Below the pieces are notes generated by a model that ran no database searches, had not been told where the DNA came from, and saw nothing but the letters and a program-made list of their open reading frames with translations. The position numbers were made by a program, and so were the translations under genes. 64,000 bases of DNA, from NCBI GenBank assembly GCA_963169105.1, contig OY720644.1, positions 5,477,001 through 5,541,000 on the forward strand. The letters run 5' to 3'. Shown one piece after another: positions 34,615 through 45,814 of the stretch. Source of the stretch: Ceriagrion tenellum (taxonomy: Eukaryota > Arthropoda > Insecta > Odonata > Coenagrionidae). How positions within the stretch are numbered: position 1 is the first letter of the stretch; each line of letters opens with the position of its first letter.

Positions 34615-35215
34615 AATTATTATAATAATGAATTCTACCGGTAAAGGTAGGTTTTGTTGAATGTCAGAGAATCTCCTCCCGGTCTTTTACACATTCAGGG
34701 GCCTCTCTCCCTATAGGATATCATTTTTCGCCTTTGCATACGATCTACCCTTCTTCATCCCGTCCATGAAACCTAGTCTCTTTCTTCCTCTTCCCCGCTT
34801 GCCCAACATCCCTCCCTCTATCACACTCTTCAGCAACCCATCATCCTTTATTACATCCTTCAGCCATATACCCTGTCTATCCCGGAGTTTATTCAAAAGA
34901 TTCCTTTCCTCGCCCACCAGCTTAAGCGCTTCTTCGTTAGTCTTCCTTTCCGTTCACCTAACCCTCTCCATCCTTCTCCACAACCAAATCTAAAATGCCT
35001 GCAGCCTATTCTCGTCCTCCTTTCTCAGGGTCCACGTTTCTGCCCCATACAGCGCTACACTCCATATCAAGCTCTTCACCAGCCTCTTCTTCACGTCCTT
35101 ACCCATTGTCCCCGTCATCAACTCTCTTCTATTACTAAATGCCTCCTTAGCTAGTGCTAATCTCTTCCGTATGTCTTTGCTACTGTGCCATACGGAAGAG
35201 ACTAGCACATTAAAG
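34615..35215 (-). mobile_element. RTE-clade LINE, 5'-truncated copy 3
   Basis: Minus strand: SSKDIRKRLALAKEAFSNRR, KRLVKSLIWSVALYGAETWT, LRKEDENRLQAF. After a stop/shift near 34990 it continues with LLKSVIEGGMLGKRGRGRKR. The non-coding end ACCGGTAGAATTCATTATTA is at 34625. Just upstream of the 5' truncation a short inverted segment occurs: CTAATCTCTTCCGTATG at 35156 and CATACGGAAGAGACTAG at 35188. Confidence 0.85.
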
Positions 35216-35791
35216 AGTAAAAACATAGTCGGCAGCAATTCATGGCCACAAACCAAACTCGGTCAAAAGCTACTTCCGTTTACTTTCATCGCCAACGGAT
35301 ACTACCAATAAGAACGCGTTAGCAAAGGCGTATCCACGCCAATCTGTGCATTAATACCACAAATCGCTTTAAACAGCTTAACTTGGCTGGAGAGCGACAA
35401 TCGAGAGTCATCTGGGGGCATATTCAACAACTTTTTAAGTTACGTGGAAAAATTCCCAGACTCTGTTTTCCTTAAGTACATACGTTTATTCGATGTAAGC
35501 ATCATGCTTGTGGTAACATAAATTAAGCAAGAGCTATACTTTCAAATTTGAGCCTTAATTAAAGTCATGCAATGACGTGGGTTTACTGCGCGGTATTATA
35601 AAAATCAACCAAAAATCATTCGTAAATACGTGTTATTTTTCCGCATGATACACTGACTCTGAAGTGCCATAAACGTACGTAAAGCGCTTATATAGAATTG
35701 AATTTCCAAGCAACTAAATCGGCAACCCGCAATTTTTTCTAATTTTGCTCTATGTATTACTCATATACAATTAAATTCTAATATTAAGTTG

Positions 35792-36102
35792 CGTGGAGCG
35801 ATTTTCATAATGCGTGCTGTTTTGTGCGTAAGTTAGAATACAAGTTTGGTGATTTTAGGCGCGACTTCGTGGATATTAATAATGACGCAAAGAACACCTG
35901 ATATTATTCCACAGTTCATTTTTAAAGTCACAGCTAGTTTCGACGCGAAAGCGTCTGTACGAGAAAAGTACCCGGGGATGATGCTTTTGCGTCGAAACTA
36001 GTTGTGGCTTTAAAAATAAATTGTGGAAAAATATCAAGTGTTCTTTGCGTCAATATTCTAACTTACGCACAAAACAGCACACATTATGAAAATCGCTCTA
36101 CG
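35792..36102. mobile_element. foldback element
   Basis: Outer arms CGTGGAGCGATTTTCATAAT at 35792 and its complement ending at 36102 pair. Pairing continues inward through TTTTGTGCGTAAGTTAGAAT and later CTAGTTTCGACGC. The left arm carries an additional segment of about 34 bp (35843-35876) with no partner. There is no coding capacity. The frame at 36004-36825 begins inside the right arm and is treated as chance. Confidence 0.85.
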
Positions 36103-36104
36103 TG

Positions 36105-36771
36105 GGGTCTAAAAATGGGGCAAAGAACATCAGACGAATCCCGAAAAAAAGAACCAAAACCGATTCTTTTCATCGCCTCCTCAGCACACACAGAAGACGC
36201 TGCTGCGCTGCCATCCTCTCAGTCCACTTCGCAAAAACCTCGCCTATTGCTGCACAAACAGCGACTCGCGATCGCCTCGCGTGCCAACAAGCCGTCCATA
36301 ACACAGAATCGCGTGCGCTCAGTCCTTCCATCTCCGAAGGGGCGAGAGTGGGGCGGGGCGGGGCGGGAGGGCTTTACGGAAGAGGGATTCGAGGGATGGA
36401 ATGGGGAGGGCGATGGGGCAGTAACTATATGGACTCTCGAGGCTTCCGAGACGCACTCTTCCAGCCCTTCGTCCAGAAGGGCCCAGTGTCCGAAACATCC
36501 ATCCTCCCACTTTCCAAACCTCTTAACACCGAAAACTCTCATCTGGAAACGCGTACACGACATCCTTGCTCCATTCAGGAACACATCCACCCTTTACAGA
36601 ATCTCGACCCACCCACCAAGACCTTTTCCCCTGAGGTCACCTCCTTATTCACTGCAAAGAAACCACCCTTCCCTTTCTCATTCTTCCTCACGTCCCTCCC
36701 GACTCCGTCCTTCCCATTCGCCTGCCCGCTTCTATACTCGCTCAATTTCGCCCCCTCCCCTCAACAGTAAT
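36105..36771. other. anonymous, partly low-complexity sequence
   Basis: Two long plus-strand frames (36004-36825 and 36102-36770) overlap each other in different phases. One begins in a foldback arm, and both are rich in S/P/R. They are best explained by biased composition (G-rich near 36340-36380, C-rich after). Confidence 0.4.
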
Positions 36772-37388
36772 ACCATAGAGCAAGTACATATAGAGTGGCA
36801 GAGAGATAGGGAGATTCGGAAATGAGTTTTTAAATAATGTTTAGGCCGATAGATGGAACAGGTGTATCGAAGTTGCACGACAACCCTTAACAAATGAGCT
36901 TTGGCACACGGCCACTTCATTTAGTGTCGCATAACTCACTTGATGTTCTTATGATGATTTCGGTGCCTGATGTTTACTAATCGAAGCATAGCAACGGAAA
37001 CAAATCTTATTGAGTCGTCGAGACCAAATTAAACACGTATTTTAATGTGCCTTCAATGAGCATCGTCTATAATGAATCGATATCACGTCAATATGATAAG
37101 ACACGCGATTACCAAACACGGAGTCAACTGTTTATCGATGCGTCTTAGCAACGACAAAACAATTGATAATCGATTAAAAGCACTCAACAGCCATGGTAAA
37201 TCCACTCTTCTGTGTGTTGATGCAAAATCACCGAGTACCACTAGCGCCTCCAAGTGGCCTTCTCCGTAAGCCAAAAATCTTCCTCCCCTAAGGCGGTGGC
37301 ACCTGAGAAATTCTTCCGAAAGCTCTCAAAAATGTTTGTCCAGTTTTTAGCATTGCTTTGCCACTCTATACATACTTACTCTATGGTA
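36772..37388. repeat. pair of inverted 33-bp repeats
   Basis: The plus-strand block CCATAGAGCAAGTACATATA followed by GAGTGGC at 36772-36803 is the complement of GCCACTCTATACATACTTAC and CTCTATGG at about 37357-37388. There are roughly three mismatches. The enclosed 550 bp contain no recognised frame. They may be termini of one element or two separate element ends. Confidence 0.5.
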
Positions 37389-38479
37389 ATACGTACCACG
37401 GCACTCATGTTTGTTTGGCCAATATTGCTGCGGTTCATACATATTTGCACAGCAGTAACACTTTGTTCAAACGCTGTCGGCGTCGTTGAGGGATGGGATC
37501 CGGAAATGCGAAGCATAATCAGAAGAGGTACTCAACGTAATGAGAATGCGTCAGATAAACATAGAAGAGTGTCATTTTCTATGGAAACGATTCCAAATAC
37601 AGCAAAAGGCCTCATGGACGAGGGAATTGTGGTTTTGTTTGAAATTAAATGCTTGATTTTCACTTGTTCACTGAAATTCATGCTGAGGATGATACAAATC
37701 TAACACCTGTAGCGTCAATAAAGTTGTAATGCACGTAGGGTTGAAACGCCTTCGATGCCTACTTCAGTAGAGGAGATAGGAAACTAGTACATAGTGATAT
37801 TGCTAAAGGTACAATACATACTCCAGTGCCTTTAAGATGGCTAATCATGAATAAGATGGGTAACTTAAGTTGACAAATCAAAAGTTATCGCATAAAAGAT
37901 TTAAGTTGTTCCCGGCGAATTATTTGACTAAAGGTTTCTCAAGTTTCACGCTGGGTTATGATGTTATGTACTACCAATTTTTCGAGGGCAGAATCTGACA
38001 TTGTCATCAGGATAGAGAGAGCTGGAGAAGCGATGTTGGCGGTTATGTATAGCCGAAAGTACTAAATTGCTGTCACAGCCGTAACGCATCTTCTGAATGA
38101 TGTCCCCAACTAGTAATTACGATGAAGCCTTTATCTCTATTGAGATTGCCTTTTTCATTTTGTATTAAAGTGGCTTATTTTGCGATTATTTCCCAATATC
38201 CAGAAAAAGATGCACCCCGGAAGTCATTGTTAGTGCTATTTGGTCACCAACGTACCTTCTGGCGAAACATCTGACTAGTATCCTAATGCCATCTGTGGGA
38301 TTGGGTGTGCATCGCATAAAAAAGTCAGCGCATTTTGAACAAATTTTTTAAGAAATCTGGCTTGAACGGGGAGTCATACTTGCGAGTTTTTACGTTGCGT
38401 CTTTAATCACTAGAATACCAATCAGGGATGCAATTCAACCTCTTCCAAGGAGCTTCGACCAAATAACCGTCAAGTTATC
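37389..38479. other. anonymous sequence
   Basis: The 149-aa frame at 37254-37703 crosses the right inverted repeat. It has a hydrophobic stretch but no recognised domain. The remainder is unassigned. Confidence 0.35.
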
Positions 38480-38805
38480 CCATCACGTGCTCACGTTCGC
38501 CTTTTCCTTATACGCGTCAAATTACTGCGAGCAGACGAGCCCATGGATTCTTCATTATCACCAGCCATTGACGATTACCACATAAAAGGTAGTCGAGGAA
38601 CGAGCACTGAACTCGGCCCCAATTGAGACCAAAATATTTCTTCAGGTTAGTTGAAGATACATTTATCGCTTGGCCATGTGGACGCAACAACTTGGACGGA
38701 TTTCTCAAGCACATGGATAGTTCGCATCCCAGAATTCAATTTATTATGGAGCTGGAGGCTAACGGTCGTTTGCCTTCTTTGGATATTCCTTTGGGAGGAT
38801 TTTGA
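38480..38805 (+). mobile_element. Penelope-like element, RT catalytic core fragment
   Basis: Successive short frames, joined by three frameshifts, match the Penelope RT palm. YASNYCEQTS (38511-38540) corresponds to the YEQT block. PMDSSLSPAIDDYHI (38540-38585) corresponds to the MGSPLSP block. VVEERALNSAP follows (38589-38621). The frame at 38623-38805 then has PKYFFRLVEDTFIAWP and FLKHMDSSHPRIQFIMELE, ending GRLPSLDIPL. The normal R-Y-V-D-D motif reads R-L-V-E-D (38644-38658), so the first catalytic aspartate is a glutamate. No endonuclease follows. It is separate from the cluster at 18 kb. Confidence 0.85.
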
Positions 38806-39339
38806 AGTGAATATATAACATGTTTGTGACAAAGGTATAAAATTGGACTTTCTTGTACAGTTCGAGATTGTAAATACCCCAGAAAATATGCCATTATGTA
38901 ATGACATTGTGTTCCCCACCCATTCTCCTCTCCTCAATATTCGCCTTCCTAAGCGACTCATACCCCTTTTCATTGTCCCTTTCCAAACATCCCCCTCCCC
39001 CACTCCGGTTTCTCTCCCACCCTTCCCCTCCCCTCCCTACTCCCGCCGCTTCGCAGTCACGGCTATGTATTACGTCTACTATTTAAGGCTCTCGACCAAG
39101 CTTCGAACTATCTTGATAATGACCCATGGTGTGTCTAAACCTGGGTCGGTTTCAATAAATCTTGCGTGGAATTTTCAATTGGTTTATTCTTTAACATGAG
39201 TATAAAGAATTTCCACAAAGTTATGCCTTCTGTCCTCAGTAATGTTGCTTCCGTCGAACAGAATAAACAACAGGCGTTTGAGAAGTGGCTGTAGAAGATA
39301 ACGCCGTAGACGCAATGGGTCGAAACAAAGACGAGCGAT
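38806..39339. other. pyrimidine-rich DNA and a foldback-type fragment
   Basis: 38930-39060 is CT-rich and gives serine/proline frames, which are rejected. At 39115-39175, CATGGTGTGTCTAAACCTGG and GTTTCAATAAATCTTGCGTG resemble the CCCGGGTTTCGAC foldback family of 4.6 and 56.2 kb. Confidence 0.4.
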
Positions 39340-39500
39340 GTCTAGAGCTCGATATATCGAACAAGGAGAGGAAAGTACACGATGAAGCACAGAGATGTCG
39401 GAGTGGGTGGTTGGAACAGGAAATGAGAGGCCAAGGGATGCTGAAGGTCGCAATAGAGAGAAGGATGTTGGATAAACAGGGAAAGGGAAGAGAGAGCTAA
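39340..39500 (+). mobile_element. RTE-clade LINE tail fragment
   Basis: The frame reads SGWLEQEMRGQGMLKVAIER and RMLDKQGKGRES to a stop at 39498-39500. It aligns with GRWLKDVIKGDGLLKSVIEG and RMLGKRGRGRKR of the 11-kb copy, the arginine/glycine-rich motif of RTE tails. Confidence 0.65.
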
Positions 39501-39784
39501 ATGCTTAATAGATAGGACCAAATGGATTATTTGTTGGGATGATGGTTATGGCATCGCGTAAGGAGATAAGAGTCTTGGTTTGCAAGAGATAAGTATGGTC
39601 AGAACAGCTTCCATCAACTCTCGTTACTCTGGAAGTCGGGGAAAAAGTGTCGGCAAAAATACAATTACCAAAGAGTGCGTTCGTTGTGGACCACCTAATG
39701 GATGCTGATGGAGTACTTTTGTAAGATTACTGTTCAACCAAAGTTTTGGCACGCTAAACTTCAGAAAATTAATGAACATTGCAG

Positions 39785-40054
39785 AATTATTTCGCAGCCG
39801 GTTTGGTAACTTGGGGAGGGAGACCAACCACTAATGTACCGCATGCCAATGAGGGCAGGTGGATGTGTTGGAAAAAAGGGGTTATTTGCGAAATGAAAGA
39901 AGGGCAAAGAGTCCACGACCACCGGCGCGATTTGTCTGCTCCCGAAAAAAACATTGCAAAGAGGACCAAGGCCTTATATCTTACCTCTTACGGGATTCAA
40001 TTCCTTAATTGCCTTCCTCATGGCATCAGAGTAGGGGCAGTGATCCCCATGTAA
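39785..40054 (+). mobile_element. non-LTR RT C-terminus, internally deleted
   Basis: The frame opens with NYFAAGLVTWGG, similar to RLWYGLISWGG of the 24.7-kb RT. It closes with LYLTSYGIQFLNCLPHGIR, similar to SFVYLGRKIFNSIPEQIR. The intervening 60 or so residues do not match, which suggests an internal deletion or replacement. Assignment is by eye. Confidence 0.45.
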
Positions 40055-40875
40055 ATCAATGTCTTTTAAATTGCTGGCAAATGTAACATCAACTCTTTCC
40101 CCGTGTGTCACCAAACTGCGGGACTTAGTGTGCTGGCATAAGTTTCTTCGTTAGCCCAGCAGCATTTGTCATACCTCTCTTCATTCTATCGATTCATGCT
40201 CTTCTCATCCTTTGCCTCCACTTCTTCTCTCCGTCGATGACTTGTCAGGGAATGACCCCTTAGGATCCCTCGGAGTAGAAACTTTGAGCCCGTCCAAGAT
40301 AATAGCAAAGTCGAAAGATACTTATTTGGTTTAGGAAGAAATGAAAAATAATAAATTTTCCCACGAGCCTATTATTCAAATGCCGATGGCTATAATGGAT
40401 TTTTCGGTCACAAGGTCCCATTTTCCGAACGGCATAGGCCGAGTTTGTAAATTGACTGCATTTCTGTCAACTGCGCAATAAGGACGCCATCTATAGCGCA
40501 ACAATGGAGTCAATATTCAAAAATACGGTTCACTTCGACAGTTTTGATTTCTAATGAGGTCATCCATGGCAGCATTAGGCCATGGCAAAGATAATTTTGA
40601 AAAGGGGAGTGGAAGGCAAAGGGTGCAGAGGAAAACCTAAGAGTGGAGTAATGGACGCAGATATTGGTGGACAGAGCATGTGGACGGTTTTGTAAAATGA
40701 ACAGGATGGTAGAGGGACGAGAGATAGAGAGAGGTCGAAGGCTGTCGCCAAACCAATGACAACAAGAGAAAGAACTGACTGAAGGACTGACAACAAGAGA
40801 AAGGGACGAATTTCCAATAAACCAATATGGTTACGGCACTAGATTTCGGTTACCGCTGTGCCATTTTCGAGGTCC
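40055..40875. other. anonymous sequence
   Basis: Minus-strand frames at 40575-40825 are leucine/serine-rich and unrecognised. Confidence 0.35.
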
Positions 40876-41694
40876 TTAAGGTAGTGCGAGCGAGATAGAT
40901 CCCTAATCATAATAGAGACCATATTCGAATTATACGGTTTAATTTCAAAAGCTGTGAGACACACGAATTAAGCATTGCATTAGTAATGGTGCAATAACAT
41001 AGTTTTACGTGACAGAAATTGTAAGTGATCAAACCAAAATATCAAAATAAGCCTTTAACTTGAATCATTTTTTTCACGCGGTGCGTTTGAAACTCCAAAA
41101 GGGAAGACTTATTGTGATCCCGAAGAATTTACTGCGGTGACAATATGATCAATTTTCAAAAATGGTATAGAAAACGCGAAAACTACACACTGTTGATTTG
41201 TTGACGAGATCTAAGTGTAGGGAATGCCTCATCTTTAATATTAGGTCTCTCTGGAGTGCACACAAGTACCATTTCCCATGTAAAATCCAATCCATTCAAA
41301 ATTAGTCATTAACCTGACTCATTTTTTTTCGCGCGTTGCGTTTGAAAGTCCTTCAAAACGGAAGGTTATTTTGTGATACCCAAGGACCTACTGCGGTGAC
41401 AATATGATTTATTTTCAAATATAGTTGAGAAAACATACAAACTACACGCTGCTAATTTTTTTACGACATCTAAGTGTTAGAATTACCTCATTTTGTAAAT
41501 AATGTCTCTCTGGAGTGCATACACGTACCATTTCCCACGTAAAAGAACTGGTATTTTCTGGCAAACATCTCCAAAAGTAATGAGGAAAGGAGTTGAATTT
41601 TTAGTATCATTAGAATGGTGAGATATTTTTCTTTCAAATGAGACAAAATTCATCGATTTCTAAGTAAAATGATATATGTCTCAAACTACCTTAA
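40876..41694 (+). mobile_element. TTAA-type MITE, copy C, chimeric
   Basis: It is bounded by TTAAGGTAGTGCGAGCGAGA at 40876 and TCAAACTACCTTAA ending at 41694. It holds two partial bodies. The first (to 41281) breaks off after CATTTCCCATGT. The second begins with AAAATCCAATCCATTC, the tail of the family B SINE, followed by AAAATTAG and the rest of the MITE body to the right end. It is therefore a recombinant between two MITE copies, one of which carried the SINE. Confidence 0.85.
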
Positions 41695-42714
41695 CTATTC
41701 CCCCTGGTCCTTGCTTTTCAATCACGTCACACCTTTCTCCTCTTCCCTCCGAAATTCTCACATCCTTCGAAACCAAAACGACTCACCATGACTACAAATC
41801 CCCTCCCCCTTCCCTCTCCCCGCTACATCTTCCTCCTTCATCCCTCCCACCCCCACCCCCCCCACTCCTCCTCTTCTTCCTCCTCTTTTCAATCTCATCT
41901 CTGCCATATATACAAAATCCCTCGCCTTCATAAAGGAAAAGGATTTCCCCTGCCAACCGCCTCCAGTCCCTCGCCGCAGTTAGTGCCCATGGATACCGTC
42001 CCTTATGCACTTTTCCCACGCTCACCGGCATCTCAAACACTCCATATCATCTTCACTCACGAGCGCGAGCGATGCTTCGATGTTTTGACACCGATATTCG
42101 ATGCTAATAAAATTTTACTCGATCTCTCGGTAAATAAAAATTATTTAGGCGTTACTTTGTTCATTCCACAGAATATATATGGAGAATATGGAGTTAACAA
42201 CGTTACTTTTTAGGAATTTTTTCAACATGTGCATATTGCGTGCATATTTGTGCATATTGCGTTATATTGTTATTTTGTTCGATTCTACGTTAAATATGTG
42301 GTGCGATACTTTAACAATGCATTTCCCTATGAAACTACCATATGTAATAGGTTATATAAATGCAATTGTACGACGATATATGTGATATAATATTGGATGG
42401 GATGGCATATGACATGTTTTTTCTGCTAGATATTAAAAGTCGTTAGATCCAGAAATTGAAAAAAACCGCGTCTCTGATCAACCGGAACGTTACTGTCACA
42501 TACTTATTTGCGCCTTGTGATCCGAGTCTCTTGTTTTCCTAGAAAAAAGGGTACATTGGGCTGTTGCATGCTGAACATCGCCTCATGATACATAACATAT
42601 GGCCCATAGAGAGGTGTCAAAATGGATATATTTTCCTTATGATCGTCTGGCGCTAAAATCGGGTTGCGATATTCAATAAATCGTTTCTTTCATCGAAATA
42701 TCGAGAGATGCGAT
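41695..42714. other. CT-rich then AT-rich anonymous sequence
   Basis: 41750-41935 is strongly pyrimidine-rich, producing overlapping serine/proline frames. After about 42060 the sequence is AT-rich. The frame 42179-42385 is unrecognised. Confidence 0.4.
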
Positions 42715-43035
42715 GGATTGGATATTATGGGAGGCGACCGACGGCCAAGGTCATTTGCGCCATAAGGGGATAGGCAAAGGGAGGAAGGGTGGATGGAAAC
42801 TCAGCTTCGGCATTAGCCTGCTCTTAGCGATAGGCGCCAAGGGGACCACGGTTTAACGTCTCATCCGACAGACTGTTCCTTGTACTTGTACTGTGCTTTA
42901 AGTGCCCTCCACAAGACACTCAAGTAGGGATCGAGTGTCCTCTGAAAAACATCCTCCTCTGCTGCAGGGATGCCGCCCGTGTGGATTGGCGAGTGCTCTC
43001 AGTCACCACCACCACACCAGCCCGATCCCTCCGTC
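42715..43035 (-). mobile_element. tRNA-derived SINE, family B
   Basis: In minus orientation it shares with 49070-49387 the head GGGATCGGGCTGGTGTGGTG, the central GTCTGTCGGATGAGACGTTA, CCTTGGCGCCTATCGCTAAG, and the tail GTCGGTCGCCTCCCATAATA with TCCAATCC. Box B is eroded, with an apparent deletion near 42968. The centre contains an insertion of about 12 bp (AGTACAAGTACA). Confidence 0.85.
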
Positions 43036-45577
43036 CCTCGATATCTCATCATTGGTTAGTCCTTGGTGTTTTGGTTGCAAAATTTAATATATTTATTTAT
43101 TTATTTGAAATGGTCCCAAACACGGCACAAAGGCTTTTAACATTAGATGACAAACAAATAAATAAATTATAAGCATTAACTAAATATACATTATTAACAG
43201 ACATAATAACATAAAATAGGATAGGTACAAAAGAACATGAGAAAGTGGACCGGGACTTAGCGATATGTTGGCAGGGGAGATGGGACTAATTTGCAGACCT
43301 GGTTAGTCAGGAAGGATTTGATATCGTTTTGGTACATCGATACATGCGATATTCCACTCCGTGTTTAAGAGAACACCATCCCTTTGGTATCTCTCTATCC
43401 CTTTCACTTTTCTCCCTCTCTCTTCCGATGAGGGAGAGAGAAGGGCTCTCCCAGACCGATCATCGCTTCTACCGCGTTTCCCGTCGCCGGAAGCCGGGGA
43501 TTTTGCGGAGTGTGGAGGACGGGAGGGGAGAGGGGGTAGGAGAGGAGTGGGGGTAGGTCCGAGATGATGGAGGCGGGAGGGGGGTGAAGGGGAGGGGTGG
43601 GGCGTCCCGACCGCCAAATGGAGGTGTGGGAGCGGTGAATGGCAGACGGATGAAGGTAAAAGGAAAGAGGAGGGCCTGCAGAGAGGTAGTCGGAGGGTGG
43701 GAAAGGTATGAGCGGAGGCCGGCGGCCTGTAGGGGCGGAAGATGGAGTGTTTTCGCACCGAGGGGGAGTTTCGTTTGAGCAGACAACCATCTCGTGATTT
43801 GTTGGAACATCGCGATAAGATGTAATGGAAATGGCCCGAATATAAATCATGTCACGACTCGCCGTCCACACTCGCCATGGGTACTGCCCCACGTACGCCG
43901 TCCACTAACACTTTGGTTTGAGCACATTTCCACGTGTACAGAAAGTTCCCCTCCCGGACCCTCTATCCCAGAAAAGGGTATAACAAATAAAGCTCATAAC
44001 GGGGATTTAAACATATATTGATTATAAGGTCTGAGTTGCGTGATCGTCTTCCCTTAAGGCCATTCTCTAGCGAGATCCGACTCGGAGAATCCCTCAAATA
44101 TAAGGTTTCCACGACGCGTTCACTGCGAACAGCAAAGTGATTAACTCGTGTCCCAGCCCTCATAAACGGAGGTATCATAAAACTTTTTGGTAATCCGCAA
44201 GGGCCAAATACTGGGGTACTTCCGGATTTTTCTCTCTGCTATCGATTTACAGTGCCCGTAACAGAGCGCTTTGATTAATAAAATCGGTACCTTGGCCCAT
44301 AATCCAAAGAAATCACAACTTACGACGATCAGAAAAAGATACGGTGGCAATACCAGATATAAAAATTCTATTTGACACATACTTGACATATTTCACATTT
44401 CATAGCTTATACATTTGAAAATAGAGGATTCCACCCTTTGGACAACGACTGGAAGGAAATGTAATGCATCAAAGCCCATGAAGGTGGCTCTTTAAACAAA
44501 AAAACATATGATACTAGTCGATCCCAATAAAACACATGAAAGGAATATCGTTCCAGAAGATCAATCGTAGAATCCGCTAACCAAATAATGAGGAATATAT
44601 TTATAAATATTAATGTGGGAATTAAAATCTTCAATGATGAAAAAGGTTGAACAGATAGCAGTAGCAAGCCAATCTTTGGATTAATGACTGGAAGTAATTA
44701 TAAAAAGACATTTAATGAGTCTCGACAGAATAGGATATCCAAGAATGAGAAAAGGAATTGAAGATCAGGAGTAATGCAGGGACTGCCCGAATGAACGGTT
44801 ATCCTTTGGAAGAACACCTTGAGAATACCAGCACAAGACAGCAAAGGCGAAGTCGTACAAGGATGTCACCAATTAAATTGCATCTTTCGCGAATTTCATG
44901 AGTAAGCCGTGAGGGCGAGGGGGGGAGGGAACCGACTTCGAGGAAGAAAATGGCGGAGTGGACTATTGGGGACCGACCATTCTAAAGGCCGGGAAGGCGT
45001 TGAGATGAGTGGCCTTCGTTATTTTGCTAGCAAATCCTAAAAGTGAAGGCACATGGAATATTGTATGAATTTTCAGACACAAGGCGAGTTAAATTTAGGG
45101 AAAAGTCACACCCAATTGCCGCTTTAAAGTTGGACTCAACATCAAACGTCAGCTGTGACTGACACTAACGTCCTGGTTCTTGCGATTCCATCGGCCGTTC
45201 ACGCAGACCATCGGTGTCAGATTTAAGGCTTCCCTCGCGAATGCTTCGAATTTAAAGCTTTCGGGTTTCCAACCGGGTGATGGTGGTTTGTGGCACCGAC
45301 GTTGCGAAAGCGTAGTCTGCCATCGTCCTCGGGGCGAATCGGTAATTGTCGTCGACCTGTAGTTGCATACGGCTGTTAGCGTAGAGAGAAACGATCACCT
45401 GCCGTAATTTTTGCTAACAGCTTTAATGTCCATAGTATTCGACACTACGGTGAATCCTGATTGATAGCGATAAAATTTATATGAGTAAACCAATAAATAA
45501 CTCACAATAATTGTACGGATAACGTAATACTTTCACAGAATTGAAATTCGCCCGGTAATCGGGTTTTTATGTTTCAG
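43036..45577. other. anonymous sequence with a low-complexity block
   Basis: 43085-43110 is a (TTTA)n run. 43380-43780 is G/A-rich and gives many overlapping frames on both strands (up to 162 aa), none credible. 45180-45362 has a 60-aa frame containing GDGGLWHRRCESVVCHRPRG, which I do not recognise. No LINE or SINE signature was found. Confidence 0.35.
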
Positions 45578-45814
45578 GAGTACCAATAGCGACAGACGGT
45601 ACAACTGCTGAGAAAAAAATGTGGTACGTGTTAAACTCGTTTGCGTGTAAAGATCATATCGGTGATGCTTGTTTTCTGATGGCGTGTTGCCCAAACCCGA
45701 GTGAAATTCTTTTCATAGGGCCGTTTCAGAGGGCGCCGGGTTTTGCAGTTCCGGGCGTCACACATCAGCACGTAAAAGCATCCAGTGAACAGAATACCAG
45801 TACCAACTGGCACG
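45578..45814 (+). CDS. candidate internal exon, unknown protein
   Basis: A pyrimidine-containing acceptor (GGGTTTTTATGTTTCAG, AG at 45576-45577) precedes 237 bp open in one phase. It ends at CACG followed by a strong donor GTAAGT at 45815-45820. With 2 bases completing a codon at the start and 1 base left at the end, it is a symmetric phase 1-1 exon. The peptide includes MWYVLNSFACKDHIGDACFL and CCPNPSEILFIGPFQRAPGF. It is not low-complexity and has four cysteines. I recognise no family, and flanking exons were not found, so this rests on splice signals and an open frame only. Phase 1-1 exons are common in secreted modular proteins, but that is only suggestive. Confidence 0.35.

Noticed and set aside
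36004..36825. Longest open frame in the window (273 aa, plus)
   Set aside because: It starts inside a foldback arm and overlaps another long frame in a different phase. It is S/P/R-rich because of local base bias, and I recognise no domain.
37254..37703. 149-aa plus frame with hydrophobic segment
   Set aside because: It crosses an inverted repeat end, has no family signature and has no splice or promoter support.
43303..43892. Cluster of 60-162-aa frames on both strands
   Set aside because: They are low-complexity products of a G/A-rich block. No frame is favoured.
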